From assembly GCA_012295275.1 (NCBI GenBank), contig CM022678.1:15337959-15379458 (forward strand): a stretch of 41,500 nt of DNA, in the 5' to 3' direction. Made by a program: the position numbers and the translations under genes. Positions within the stretch are counted from its first letter, which is position 1, and the number at the start of each line of letters is the position of its first letter. This DNA comes from Chrysomallon squamiferum. Lineage: Eukaryota > Mollusca > Gastropoda > Neomphalida > Peltospiridae. This document shows, one piece after another, positions 1-23,504 of the stretch. The notes under the pieces were generated by a model, which was not told the DNA's origin, ran no database searches, and saw nothing but the letters and a program-made list of their open reading frames with translations.

Positions 1-40
1 TTAGCTATTTTGAGACTGGATCAAAAAATAATTCCCTTTG

Positions 41-1969
41 TCAGCTGATTCCACTCCACTGTAATGAGGTATACACAACTTTATCATCAGAATTGAATGC
101 ACATAACAACACTGTTTTTTTAACATTAGATCCAAGTCGACCAAGTGAAATGATGTCAAGAGCTGGTATGGGTGATGTGAAAGGCTTGCACACAGCAATG
201 TAAAATGAATGAAATCTTGCAGGGTCACCTGAAAAATATTTTTAAAACATGATTAGGAGGACAATGATTGTTAAAATTACACATTAATAAATAATAATTA
301 CAGGAGATTTAATATAAAATTAACAATAATTAGAATAATAATCAAATAATAATAATAAAGAACATGCATAATGTTTATTAAAGTCTTGTTTAAAAAGAAA
401 ATATTCCTTAAAACAAAATAAAAAAATAAAACCCCTTAATTTTGTTCTTACCTCGTTCACAATTGAAAATATTTAATTTAAAATAAGAGCAAAATGAATT
501 AAGAAATAGGTAACTCTATTTAACAACATTTTCAATCAGTACTTAATTCATGTGTGTTAAATAAAATTAATCACAATATCTTTATAAAAGAGAAATGTAA
601 TACTGTGCCTTATGGTATGTAATATATATAAAATCAACAGAGAATGAACCAACCATTCAAGTCTGTTATTGGTAATATGTGAAATAATTCACATATATTT
701 TAAAACTTCTATGTTATAATTTACTGCCAGTCAATATTAAATATGTAAAAATCATAGGAACTTCTCTTATATTTTAGAAAATATATAACCGAATTTAATC
801 AAGAATAATCATGACACATCTAATCATAAATAATATTTAAAAAAACAAAAAACAAACCTGGATATACTAAGAAATCGCCTCCAAATTTTCCACCAGCTGT
901 CAGGTAATATCCTTGCTCCCATAAATCTTTGAAAACTCTGAACCTCAGCTTTTCTCTGTCATCTGATGGAAACTGCCATTTACCATTCTCCAGAGAAACA
1001 TCTGACTTCCAAGGATTTTCTGAAAGAATGTGTATTAAAAACAAAAATTATAATTATTTCCACTTTTTGATGTTGACACTTTTAATTTTAAAAAGCAATA
1101 CTATTATTCTTATTATTGATAATCTATGTCATTAAGACAAATTTAAACTCATTTTTACTTATTTTCTTTATGAAAAAACAAAGAAAGAAAGAGGAACCGA
1201 TAACTAATAGTTAAATTAAAAACAGAAATTTATTATAGAAACAAAATAAATATATAACATAACATGTTCATTAAATTTGAGTACGTACCTGTAAATAACT
1301 GCACTAAAGAGTTATCTTTTCCTATTGGTGGGACTACAATGTTTTCAAGGTCAAATTCCTCTTCTGGATGCAAACTGAGATCAGTGTTTATACCAGCTGA
1401 TTTTTGTTCTTCCAACATCTTCTGCACTTTTGCTTTCTTGCCTTCAATTATTTTCTGTCTGTTTCTGGATATTTCCCTTTTCCTTTCTTTGCGAAACAGT
1501 TCTATCTAAAATATTATTTTAAAAAAATGTATACTTCATCAGAACATTCTTTAAAATGCACTCCAAAATGATATCACTTTCTCCTCTCCTTTAATAGAAT
1601 AAAATAAAACAGAAATATAATCATTAACATTAATCAATGATTAAATAAAAAGTGTTTTTAGAATTCTGTTATGAAATAAAAAAAAAGTATTTGAATATTA
1701 AAGAACACTTAAAAATACTGTTTATCCAATAGGCTGGCTACCTGAGCTTCGTAATTTTCATTTCTCATCTTTTTGAAAGCTTCAAACTTTTCAGTTGTCT
1801 GTAAGCCATCATTCATTTCATCATCAACCAACTCAGCAAAACCTGAAATTTTTCATGTTTTAAGGATTTAAGGAACTGCAGTGTTAAATTGTATAATATG
1901 GTGATTTGACAAATATGTCTATGGAGAAGTTTTACAAAATATTATTACTATTTTATTTTATTTTAATTT

Positions 1970-2036
<67 letters not shown>

Positions 2037-2725
2037 ATATGTATATATGTATAAAATTATTGAAATGCAGAAACCTTTTCTGAGCAGTAATGTAACTTCT
2101 TCTGGCATCAGTTGAAGAGGAAGCCCAAGATGAATATTCTGACGAGGGGCACGTGGTAAACATCCTACCAGCGTCCCAACAACACGACATTCCTCTCTCA
2201 GTATGGCAGCATCTAGACCAAAATAAGATGAACATATTTACAGAAAACGTAAATGTTAATGAAAAAAATATTCTCCAACTGTTTCCTATTATTTATTTAT
2301 TTATTTTGCATAAATATTTTATTATTATTACTATTATTATTATTTTGAATTAAGCTAATATATAATTAATAATTTATATTATGATCAATGACAATATTAA
2401 TTTACTGTAATTTATTGTTACTTAAATTATCGATTATGTTTCCGAATTTATGTTAACTAACATTAGTAAATAGTAATACTAATACTAATAGTAATACTAT
2501 TAGTATTAGTAATAAGTTAATAACTCCGTTTTAACTTTGTAACTGTGTAACGTGTGTTTAACCAGTATTATGAGTATAAAGAATGTTTAATCTCTCTTCA
2601 TTCTAGAGTTAGGTGACAATGATATGAATGCAAAATATTACACTTAGTTAACAAAACATACCTTCAGCATTCCAAACAAACACGTTTCCTTTAGAAAGAT
2701 GCAGTCTCATAACCTGTTTTTCCAT
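41..2725 (-). CDS. TSEN34: tRNA-splicing endonuclease subunit Sen34 (TSEN34)
   Basis: Six exons join in frame on the minus strand: 2725-2662, 2212-2075, 1842-1742, 1505-1289, 1019-858 and 228-41, giving 289 aa and a TGA stop. All borders are GT..AG. The protein starts MEKQVMRLHLSKGNVFVWNA. A Sen34-type N-terminal region follows (PRAPRQNIHLGLPLQLMPEE), then a charged Lys/Glu-rich linker in exons 3-4. The C-terminal endonuclease fold contains KFGGDFLVYPGDPARFHSF. In this family cleavage at one end of the pre-tRNA intron uses a Tyr-His-Lys triad. The matching residues are visible as Y226 in VYPGD, H234 in RFHSF and K265 in VKKT, so the subunit looks catalytically competent. It is expected to act in the nucleus in the heterotetrameric TSEN complex. 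Length is close to the vertebrate protein (about 310 aa), with a shorter linker. It is divergently transcribed from the STK3-like gene. Confidence 0.93.
1972..2033. repeat. (GT)n microsatellite in TSEN34 intron 2
   Basis: An uninterrupted GT run grades into GTAT repeats. On the TSEN34 sense strand this is CA-rich and lies about 40-100 nt inside the intron from the exon 2 donor, so length changes could affect splicing. Short open frames across it are repeat artefacts. Confidence 0.9.
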
Positions 2726-2813
2726 AGCATCCTTACCTTTAACTGGGCGCTGCCATTCTGCCTTTTCTTCTATTATGTCAGCGCACTTAATTCGGAGCAC
2801 CAACAACTAGTTG

Positions 2814-2848
<35 letters not shown>

Positions 2849-3673
2849 ATCTTACTTCTGTCTGATAGTTTTGAAATGAAGTCGTGTTACAGAGGCATGT
2901 TGCGTCTTTATAACATATCTATATAATCTATCTATTTATATACAATAAATATATAACGGTGTCGCAATTGCAAAACGTTTAATTCTACTGCGAAGACCGA
3001 AACTGAAAACATTTGCATCCAGCGGTATATTTACTTTTATTGTTATCTCCAAAACACTAAACAAGCAAGATATTAATGTCACAGCTCGCTCTTTATACAG
3101 CCCTTAGATTTGTGGATGTCTAGGTGTCCAGTGAATCATTACCATCTCTGGCCACATTACTTTCAGTTTAGTGATCAGGCTATATGTATTTTGTGAAATT
3201 TTAAGAATTATTATTTTCTTCATTTAGACTGAGATACCAAGAATTTTATTATCAAACTCCATGACCAACAGCCAATTAATGTCTATAAATAAAAATATGA
3301 GATTATCTTTCCAAAGTTGTCATTTATTAATTGTGATATCTATACTAATTAATATTAACCATATTTAACTTTAACTTTTCTTCTTTTTAAAACTACGTTA
3401 TATTATTAGCATATATATTTTTAAACAAATAATAATAATAAATAATAAATATAACAAATTTTCAATAAATGCATGACTGTATCGTTCTGAAATCATTACT
3501 CAACTTACAGGAGTAGATCAATAAAACACGATCATATATAACCACGTTTTGGTTTTTGGGGAGGCCGTCATATGAAACCATTTCCGGAAAACAGACGGAA
3601 GTCATCTTACTTTGTTCAAGATGTTGGTTGTTTGATAAATTAACCTTAATTCAAGGAAAACAAAGTTGCAAAG
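2726..3673. promoter_or_regulatory. Head-to-head TSEN34/STK3 intergenic region, likely bidirectional promoter
   Basis: The two start codons face away from each other and are separated by 948 bp. A poly-T run sits at about 2820-2849, near the TSEN34 start. Near the STK3 start the sequence becomes locally less AT-rich. It contains a palindromic TTTCCGGAAA at 3581-3590 and a second GGAA core in ACGGAAG at about 3595-3601. Both match the ETS/GABP-type motif common in housekeeping bidirectional promoters. No TATA box is placed convincingly. Transcription start sites cannot be fixed from sequence alone; promoter function is inferred from gene arrangement and these motifs. Confidence 0.55.
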
Positions 3674-14480
<10,807 letters not shown>

Positions 14481-16586
14481 TAGATTTGTGTTTTTTTTTC
14501 TTAATTACTGCATGGCTGGATTTAAAAAAAAAAAAAGACAATCATATTTCTCCCTAATGTCTGATGTGCAGTGGATAAAGTTTTATCTGACTGCCAAGTT
14601 AGGAAGAATAATTTTATCAGGATCAGATATTAAGGAGGAATCACTCATACAATTTTATGTTACAGTGGATTTACTGATAAAGTTTGTTACCATGGAATTA
14701 CTGACAAAAATTTACAGTAAAATTTCTGATAAAAGGTATGTTATAATAATGAAATTACTGATAAAAGTTATGTTGCAATGAAATTACTGATAAAATTTGT
14801 TACAATGAAATTACTGATAAAATTTGTTACAATGAAATTACTGATAAAATTTTATGTTACAATGAAGTTACTGATAAAATTTATGTTGCAGTGAAATTAT
14901 TGATAAAATTTTATGTTATAGAAAAATTACTGAAACTTTGTTTCTATGGGATTACTGATAAAATTGTATCAGATTTGAAAAAAAAATTGATTCTGGACGT
15001 ACAAGAAAGATAATTTTGACAGACTTAACCAAGTTAATATTGATTAACATTAAGAAAGTAATTGTCCATATTTTCTCACCTGTCTCATGATAATGCTAAA
15101 TTATCATTTTTAAATAATTATTTAATAAAACTTTTCAAAGTTTGTCCAAAGTTTTTTTAAGAAGCTACATTCATAGATTATTCTTTAATATTTTCTTTTG
15201 TTTTTCTATATAAACAAAATTAACAACAGTGAAGGTTTTCTAAACAAGATGAAATTTAACAATATGCATTTTATAGGACTTTTTTTTTTTTTTTTTATTA
15301 TATTATAAATCTTCTTCTTCATAGAATTATTATTACTATTATTAGTGATTTTATTATCATTATTATTATTATCAATTTTTATTTTTTATTTATTTATTTA
15401 TTTATTATGCTGATCGGGTCTTTGGATTGTATTAATCAAAACTTTGTCCCAGCTGTATTATATTCACAGTTCATTCTATTTTCAGGTTTGTGCAAAAACA
15501 GCTTTTAAAAATTCTGTACTAACAGCATTTTATTATAAAATAGATGTTTGTTTTCAATTACTGTTATTTAGATTAACACTGAGAAATTTTCATAAAACAA
15601 ATCTTTTCACTTGATGTTCTGATACTGTGCTTTATCAGTTGGATTTGAAAACTGTTAGAAATTCCGTTAGAAATTGTTTCAGATTGGGAGGAAATATGAC
15701 TTAGTAAAATATATAATCATTTATTAGATGCTTTTTTTCTGTATCAGATATTTACACCAATCTTATATTAATCATGGTTTACATTGAGCATTAATTGAAT
15801 CTTGTAATCATGCTTTCATTATTTTTTAAATGTAATGAAATTCCCAGTGTTCAGATGAACTTGAGCAGTAAGGTGATTCTGTTGTTTTCAGACATATTTT
15901 TCTATCAGCTCTACGCCTTGATTTCAGTGGAACGTTATTTCAGACTTGTTATTAACAGATTTCTTTTTAAATTTTAATATAACTAATTAACATTGTGTGA
16001 ACAGAAATTAGTGTCAGTGTTTGATCATGAAATGTCTGATGTAAAGGAATCATGTTTGCATTTCTGAATTCTCTGAAAAATTGCAAAACTTAAATATTTC
16101 AGAATAATTAAAATTGACTGAAATAATGCATTTGAAGTAAGAAAATCTCATTGACACACAAACATACACACACACAGACAAGCACATACACATAGGCACA
16201 TTCATTCACTTGAATGTCAGATATTTACAGAGGTCAAGATTCTTAAAAGAAAAATGTTTTCTCAATAGTTAGAAATATGTTGTTTAAAATTTAAAGGATT
16301 TTGAAAAAGACTAATATTAAAAACAGTATCATTTTCTATCAAATTTATATATTAAACAGATTCAACTGCCTTGTTTACAGTGTCCTCCCAGATGTAAGAC
16401 TATTTATTGATGTTGTAAAAATTAATTATCATATTTAATAATAAATAGAAAACAACAACAAAATGTTAGTGTTAATGTAAATAATATTAAACTGTGAATC
16501 TCAGTTAAATATTAGACAAAACAGTTAAAACACTAAAAAACGTTCTTAACATATCTATTTTTAAATTACTGTTATTCAGTAACTTT

Positions 16587-16640
<54 letters not shown>

Positions 16641-17155
16641 TTATATCACATTTATAATTTTATTTTATTTTTTGTTTTTCATTTATTTAAAGCATGTTTA
16701 TTGGAAATAAGAGCAAATTATTTTACTGGTGATAAACATTTGCTGTAAAATCTATTTCCATCTTATTATGAAGTTTTTAAATTAATTTTAGATTAGAAAC
16801 TTTATTTACACAAGTATATATAAGTAAAGTGACATTTTTAATTTAAAGGTTGAATTGAGATATGTATATTGTAAGTGTGATTTGTGATACAGATAAATAT
16901 TTTGTACTAACTGATATGTATGTATTGTACAGCAAAATCAGAGGATCTGTCAGTGGTTACATTTTATAAAATTATTATTTTTTAATATATGGTGTAAGGT
17001 CATTTTTTTTTATGTATAGAAATAATATTTTCAGACTAAAAAAACAATACGACCAGAACTGCCAAAATCAGCCATATCCTAAATAATTTAAAATAATTTT
17101 TATTTATTATTTATTATCATAAACTGTTATGTATTTTTATTTACATATTAAGAAT

Positions 17156-17190
<35 letters not shown>

Positions 17191-17490
17191 TAATAATAAT
17201 AATTATTATTATTATTTTTTTTTTTATAGGCAATTGTAAATTATTTAGAACTTTGATATAAAGTAAATGTTTTATATGAACTGTATATAAACGAACCCTC
17301 TGTTTATAGATTTTACTGTTTAAAAATATTAAATAAAACATAAAAATAGAACATAACTGCTGACAGGTTTTAACATATTCATCACACTCACACAGTATGA
17401 ATGTATGTAGATAATGTAGATATTGGATGAACACATGTATATCAATAAAGTGTATGGGAATGTTAAATAAAATATTGTATATTAACACTC
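14481..17490 (+). other. Probable STK3 3' UTR and downstream sequence
   Basis: No coding exon is recognised in this stretch. Poly-A signal candidates (AATAAA) occur at about 15123 and again near 17443-17470, so a 3' UTR of either 0.65 or about 3 kb is possible. Simple repeats break it up: poly-T at about 15281-15296, ATT near 15355-15370, ATT at about 16597-16636 and TTTA at about 17156-17190. The transcript end cannot be chosen from sequence alone. Confidence 0.45.
14655..14970 (+). repeat. Degenerate 27-32-bp minisatellite in the STK3 3' UTR
   Basis: About ten imperfect units of the form ATTACTGATAAAATTTGTTA plus CAATGAA begin about 175 nt after the stop codon. Units differ by small indels. 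The frames through it do not stay open together, so it is not coding. Confidence 0.85.
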
Positions 17491-18129
17491 AAAATTAGCA
17501 TTTGTCTTCATTTGTCATAAAGTTTGGATATTTACAGATGTGATGCTTTTTAATTGATAATGGAAAGCTGATTTTACTGAAAAAACTTTGAGTTTCTGGT
17601 TTTGATATTAAAAGTATATGAATGTGTTTGTGCAAGTATGTCCATTTATCTCACTATTTTGCTATATGTCCATTTATCTCACTATTTTGCTATTTTCAAC
17701 TGTTAAAATATACTGAACAGCAGTCAGCTAGTTTGGTTATATCTATCTGCTAGAAAAAGGGATGTTTTCCTAATAATAAGCTGTGTGTCTGTGTGGGGAG
17801 AGAGAGAGATAAGTTTATAGGGTAAAGATGAAATTATAAGACAGTTGTTCCTGCCATCCAGCGATCTTAAATAAGAAAACAAAATGAAATTAAATGTTTT
17901 ATTACCCAACTCGCCACTCTTCAGAGTAATAGTCTGACACATACTTCATAACAAAGTAGTTCTGAAAGAACTGTTTTTAAAGATTTGCTTTCAAACTGGT
18001 CTTCCAAGTCTAAATCAGCAATTCAACATGCAGAGTATATTTTACCTCTACGTGATTGCAGGATAAGTATACATATAATTGTGTGTGTGTGTTGTTATGA
18101 TGATGGTGATGATAATGATGATGATGATG

Positions 18130-18224
<95 letters not shown>

Positions 18225-18275
18225 CATCAGCAGCAGCAGCAGTAGTTGTAGTAGAAGTAGTAGTAGAAGGTGTAG
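18130..18275. repeat. Compound (ATT)n-(CAG)n-(TAG)n microsatellite
   Basis: About 30 ATT units at 18130-18224 pass through CATCAG into CAG units and then imperfect TAG/TAGAAG triplets. All share period three, which points to stepwise mutation of one triplet array. Confidence 0.92.
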
Positions 18276-18506
18276 TAATTGTAATAGCTGTTGTGTAACA
18301 AGTACTTATTTATTATTTATGTTCCTGTTCTAATTAATGGAAAACACTTGAGAGACTTAGATTCAGAACAAAACTACAATTATTTAATTATTTGTGTGTT
18401 TTATCGTACATCTCTATGCAAAGATAAAAAAAAAGTATATATCCTAATAGTAGAAAAACTTATTGACGTGTGTGTGTGTGTGTATATATATGTATATAAA
18501 TATATA

Positions 18507-18509
<3 letters not shown>

Positions 18510-18577
<68 letters not shown>
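18510..18577. repeat. (GA)n microsatellite
   Basis: About 34 perfect GA units follow a TA-rich tract. No gene association is seen. Confidence 0.95.
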
Positions 18578-18579
<2 letters not shown>

Positions 18580-18980
18580 TTGTTTTACTAGATGTGTAGT
18601 GATAATGAAATCAGAATAGATCAAGAGGAAGTTGAGAGTTCGTACACACTCATCAGGCAAATTTAAAATAGCTACACATAATTTAAAACTGCTTCATTAG
18701 ACAAGGAAGTTTGTTTATTTAAATATTGCTCAGAAATTTAGAAGAGTGAATTAATTTAAATTATAAATGTTCAGTAACAAACATACTGCATATAGCGATA
18801 CGTTGTAAAATAGAAAAAAAAAAAAAAAAAAAAGTATATTCCAGAGATCTGCAAACGTTTCAAATTAAAAATCTTTTCATGGAATCCTTGATCACAACAT
18901 GTAAAATAAATAAATAAACATTATCAGTAATAAATATCTATTCAAAGATAAATAAACTGTAATAATTTGAAAAGATTTGT

Positions 18981-18985
18981 TATAT

Positions 18986-19056
<71 letters not shown>

Positions 19057-19057
19057 T
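18981..19057. repeat. (TA)n-(CA)n microsatellite
   Basis: A perfect TA run of about 50 bp passes into CA units. It is capable of cruciform formation and prone to length change. Confidence 0.93.
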
Positions 19058-20217
19058 AATTATTAATCACAAGCTTCTTATATCGGTACAGTCATACCAT
19101 AATTGACTTATTTAAATTCGACCCCCCCCAATGACCTAGACATTTATTGACATTTTGCATAGTACCATCGATCATTTATACCTGACAAATATTGACTTAT
19201 TAACTTTGATACGATGCTAGCTTGTGTAATAAAGTAATATAAAAACGAAGCAAGTATTAAACGCATATAGAGAATTTCTGTTTAAAAGTTTGCTTTATCC
19301 ATCAATCAATCAATCAATCTATCTATTTACTTATTATTATTATTGTTATCACCACCATCATCACTTGCCATATATTAATATAAAAATTCAAATATACATC
19401 TAACAAAATCATTAAATAAAAGACAACTATTTATAATTATTAAAATAAGAACCCATAGGTAAATAAAAATATTTTTGAATATGTTCATCTAGTTAACTTA
19501 CAACTGTCACTTATAATGATATTAGACATAACACATTTTTTTATTTTGTTGGAAATATTGGACATGAATTCTATATATTGTTATTATTATTATTTTGTTT
19601 TGTTTTCTTATTTGTTTTAAATGGAAATTTATATAATGAAAATTGTACATACTTAGTATTTTCTTATAAATAACAATATTTTCTTCATGTATATTGTATA
19701 TTTTCTTCATGTGTGATTGATAATACTGGAAATGTCTTCTTTATAGTTTTTGGAAATGATGATGTAGATAATGTGCGTCATTGTCGTACTTTATTAGTAG
19801 TAAAGCTGATATCCATTAACAAAACAACATGAGCATGTAATTGTATTACATTATATGATACATAGATACATGTGCACATACCTACTATACATATACACGT
19901 ATATATGTGTGTGTGTGTGTGCGCGCGAGCGCGTGCGTTTGTTTATGTGTAATCCTATATGTTTATATTTTCGACCTTAATATACATACCAACATTGTTA
20001 GAATAAGTAGTTTATTTCATTTTCACTTATTTTTCTCGTAACATTTTTAATTATCTAATTGTTTTAGTATATAACAAGATTTTAAAAACAAGATATAATT
20101 ACGTCACTTAAATTAATTAATTAATTTATTTTTGATGTTATTGTTTTTGTTTTGCAATTTTAATCTATTTGTTTAACACATCCACGCATACGCATACACG
20201 TGGATATAGTAAGTGCA

Positions 20218-20250
<33 letters not shown>

Positions 20251-20483
20251 TCATACAATAAAATATAACCATTGTAATAAAAATGCATACAATGAATAAA
20301 TTTATGCATTATCAAATATATACAGGCAAACATGTCATATAATTGTTTCTTGACTGTTTCTTTTATTTCTTTTCTTTTTCTTCTTTTAATTTTTTCTTTC
20401 TTTCCAAATATTCGAATCAAATATTCGTTTCTGTAAACAAACATCTGAAGTTAAAACCGGATAGTGATAAATTTGCGAATGAG

Positions 20484-21725
20484 TTATTTGCCCCTTGTAA
20501 AACAGTCACTGCACTTTCTCTTACAGAACAATGCAATAAAAACCGTCTGGCATTCTTTTCGAAACCTTGGACTACAAAATCCGTAGATGAAGGCGTTGGC
20601 GACGCTGTTGATGAAGTATGACCGTACAAATATGTTGTACGTGATTAGCACGCCTGTTCTGGGTTCACTCAGAAAACGCTTGTCAAACGCACGAATCGAT
20701 TTTAAAATGAGATGCGGAAGAAAGCTCAGTGTAAACACGAGAGAAATTAGAAAAAGCATAAAAGTTGTTTTGAGCATGCGCATATCTCGTTGCGATTTCT
20801 GAAACGTCTTAAAAGACGATGTCTTTCGGATCACGTTTTTCCTCGGCTGGTCCAGCGACGCTATTGAATATTCCGAATGGTTCTCGTCTGCATACGAGTG
20901 TACATCCGGTTCCGTGTCATGGTGAATCTTTTCACTTCCGCTCAGTGACCTGCTGCGCGATGGTTTCTCCCTGGTTGCAATTTGTTTTCTGAACTGACTT
21001 TGTTTTATGACTTTCTTCGCTATCAAAGTGTACAAAACAATCATTAGACTAAAGGATGAGATAAAAAAGAGGAACAGAACAGCGTTGTAGATTATCGGGT
21101 ACTTCGTATTTTTAATGAGGTCGCTTGTCGAACATTCTGTCCCGTACACTCCGTGGATTCCGGTTTCCACCGTCATTGTTCCGTATATGACAAGTGCAGG
21201 CCAGGTAAACATGGCCGCTAAGCCACACGACCCAACAATCATTTTAACAGTGCCGCGAGCAGAGATGTGGACAGTCAGCGGGTGGCAGATTCTGCAGTAT
21301 CTGTCAATTGCCACGGCGACGAGGGTGACTCCGGATGCGAGCGAGGAAAACGTCGTAGCTACTCTCATAACCCGACAGAGAGCATCCGAGTAAAACGTGA
21401 ACGAAAACCTGAGGTCCGCGATTTCTCCTGGCAGACCCAAACAACAACACAGCAAGTCAAGAATGGCGAGAGCAATGACGTAGTTCCGTGTCGAACTCGA
21501 TTTGAATTTCCTGATATGAACATATAAAACCAAACCGTTACCCACAATTCCTATTACCATAAGTATCCCAAGGTACACCATAATAGGAAGCAAGGTTAAA
21601 GCCTCTTTCTGGCTCGCTCTGTCTAGATACGCGTCTCTGTCGATGACAGGCTGGAAATCAATGGAGCTGTTTTCTCCTGCCTCCAGCGACGTACAGTTAA
21701 ACACGAGGTTGCAGTCAACAGACAT
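20484..21725 (-). CDS. Class A (rhodopsin-like) G protein-coupled receptor, orphan
   Basis: The 413-aa open frame is intact in one exon. An N-glycosylation site (NCT, residue 10) precedes seven hydrophobic segments at roughly 45-70, 80-104, 114-142, 160-181, 209-238, 319-345 and 360-385. Family landmarks are GN at 62-63 (TM1), LAILD with D90 (TM2), C117 and ECL2 C198 for the conserved disulphide, DRY 141-143, W175 (TM4), SFLPH at 334-338 in place of CWxP, and NAFIY 377-381 in place of NPxxY. Intracellular loop 3 is long (about 238-315) and rich in Ser/Arg, suiting kinase control. The C-tail is short and has cysteines (C401, C405, C408) for possible palmitoylation. Ligand class is not determinable; peptide-receptor-like molluscan orphans are the nearest guess. 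The ATG sits 88 nt downstream of a good acceptor, implying a 5' UTR intron. Confidence 0.9.
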   Translation of the reverse strand: MSVDCNLVFNCTSLEAGENSSIDFQPVIDRDAYLDRASQKEALTLLPIMVYLGILMVIGIVGNGLVLYVHIRKFKSSSTRNYVIALAILDLLCCCLGLPGEIADLRFSFTFYSDALCRVMRVATTFSSLASGVTLVAVAIDRYCRICHPLTVHISARGTVKMIVGSCGLAAMFTWPALVIYGTMTVETGIHGVYGTECSTSDLIKNTKYPIIYNAVLFLFFISSFSLMIVLYTLIAKKVIKQSQFRKQIATREKPSRSRSLSGSEKIHHDTEPDVHSYADENHSEYSIASLDQPRKNVIRKTSSFKTFQKSQRDMRMLKTTFMLFLISLVFTLSFLPHLILKSIRAFDKRFLSEPRTGVLITYNIFVRSYFINSVANAFIYGFCSPRFRKECQTVFIALFCKRKCSDCFTRGK

Positions 21726-21813
21726 ATTTGTTTTGTATTCAGAGTGGAACTTTTAGTGTAGCTTATTTTGTGTTGAACCTTTAATGGAACTGCAGAAGCA
21801 GAAATTAGGTTTT

Positions 21814-22380
21814 CTGAAAAATAAAAATAAAAATATAAAATAAAATAATAAGAATTAAAAATTAAAAACATTATAAATTTTAACAAACAAACAAACAAAT
21901 AAACAAACACACAAGTAAACAAAAACAGTCAAATACATAAATAAATATATAAATAAACAACAAATGAAAAGTTTTTAATTAATTAATTAATTAATTTTAT
22001 TATTTTATTACTTTTTTTAAAAGTCTTGTTATATACTTAAACAATTAGATAATTAAATGTTTCACGAAAATTAAGTTTACTATGTTTGCTGGGTTCACTT
22101 AGCTGCGTAATTATACATCTGCGTGTTTTAGAACGTTTATATATTTACACGTTAGCAGCTTGTTAGCAGCTGTAGCAACAGCAATTTTGGTGGAGTGACT
22201 TTATCTTAGGGATGTAGTAGTTGCAGTAAGAAGAAAAAGAAAAAAGAAAAGGAAAGAAAATAAAAATGGAATGGACGAATGTCGTCTGCCGGTATGTATA
22301 AAACATATATATATATTATATAATGCTCTATCTAATACTAAAAAATAATAATAATAAAAGAAAAAAAGAATAAAGCTTAC
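21814..22380 (-). other. Probable 5' UTR intron of the GPCR gene
   Basis: On the minus strand the acceptor TTTTTATTTTTCAG ends at 21814, directly before the GPCR leader. A good donor (CTG|GTAAGC) starts at 22380. The sequence just upstream, 22381 to about 22620, is less AT-rich than its surroundings and would be a non-coding first exon or promoter. This is inferred from splice signals only. Confidence 0.45.
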
Positions 22381-22620
22381 CAGTAGTCTATTTAGAAAAC
22401 CACAGCATTATCACATTTTCAATCTGTAAACACGGAGAACTTCAGTAAATATGATCAGACAGAGAAGAAGACCAAAAACCAGTGATTGTTAAGCGGTACT
22501 TCCGGAGAAATCCCGGTTTACAAAGGACAACAATAAGAATCCAGCCAGCCCCACTATCTGTACCAGGGCGATATCCGGAGACGAAGAAACTAAAGAAATT
22601 TCATGTTTAAGTGCGCACGT

Positions 22621-22877
22621 TTCTACAGAAAGTGGAGTTTAGTCGGAAATGAAACTGTATCAGGATCATTACAAACCATAACATGCACTTCACATTTTAA
22701 ATATTTCTGGGATTACTGGGAAAGTTTGTGGGTTTGGGGGTGAATCAGAGAAATATACATTGATTTAATTTTGGAAATAGGCTTGTACATTTTTAAATAG
22801 CAGCTATGGCACACCTAGCTCATACAAAGTACATTTCATATAGTGGTTGAGAATAATTTTATTTTTCTCTTGTTAAC

Positions 22878-22908
<31 letters not shown>

Positions 22909-22995
22909 TTTTGTTGTTGTGCTTCTTCGCCTTCTTCTACTTCGTCTACGTCTGCTAAACTGCTACAGCCACCGTCATAACTATCAGCTTCACTT

Positions 22996-23032
<37 letters not shown>

Positions 23033-23190
23033 CATCTCCTTCACCACTAATGCTGCTACTAATACTAGTATAAAAGTAGTATTAGTGATAGTAATGGTAA
23101 TACCAGTAATAACAGTGGTAGTGATAGTAGTAATAGGAATAATAGTAGCTTAGTTTTGATTGGTCCTAGATTTTCAAAATTATGATAAAA

Positions 23191-23237
<47 letters not shown>

Positions 23238-23504
23238 AAAAAAAAAAAATAAAAAAATATAACGAATGAAAAAAGAAAAGACAAATAAAAAGGTGAAAAT
23301 AAAAGCCGCATTTGTCTGTGTTTACAAAAATAACTATTAGGTAACACTGGTCTAATTCAAGTGGAAATATATTTAGACTGTTTCTTCGCATAGTAAGTGC
23401 AGCGTTGCGCAACTGCAATCTTAGGTCAAAAATTAGACTCGAACAAGGATCTGAACATTAAGTCACTTGAGTACGCTTTGTGATTAATCCAGTCTACCGG
23501 AACA
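22621..23504. other. Spacer with simple repeats upstream of the GPCR gene
   Basis: No gene is recognised. It includes TTTA repeats (about 22877-22911), an ACT run (about 22998-23031), irregular TAGTAA-type triplets (23070-23150) and AAAT repeats running into poly-A (about 23188-23250). Confidence 0.6.

Larger units (their letters stand above)
17491..20483. other. Repeat-rich spacer between STK3 and the GPCR gene
   Basis: No gene is recognised. The stretch holds a 27-bp direct duplication at 17639-17693 (TGTCCATTTATCTCACTATT...), a long ATT run with a CAG/TAG tail at about 18130-18275, GA at 18510-18577, poly-A near 18815, TA/CA at 18981-19057 and CATA at about 20215-20247. Short open frames here are repeat translations. 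The 3' UTR of the minus-strand GPCR must lie in the right-hand part. Confidence 0.6.

Noticed and set aside
15795-15977. 60-aa open frame downstream of STK3
   Set aside because: No acceptor, motif or composition change supports it; AT-rich chance frame.
18079-18333. Open frames with poly-Ile/Tyr/Ser runs (also at 39141-39473, 25140-25340, 32119-32522 and 18460-18660)
   Set aside because: They are translations of microsatellites with no coding context; only the retained-intron case at exon 12 of the cadherin-like gene is worth noting.
20484-21725. Naming the GPCR as a cholecystokinin or orexin receptor
   Set aside because: General class A landmarks are seen but no ligand-family signature; a specific name would be a guess.
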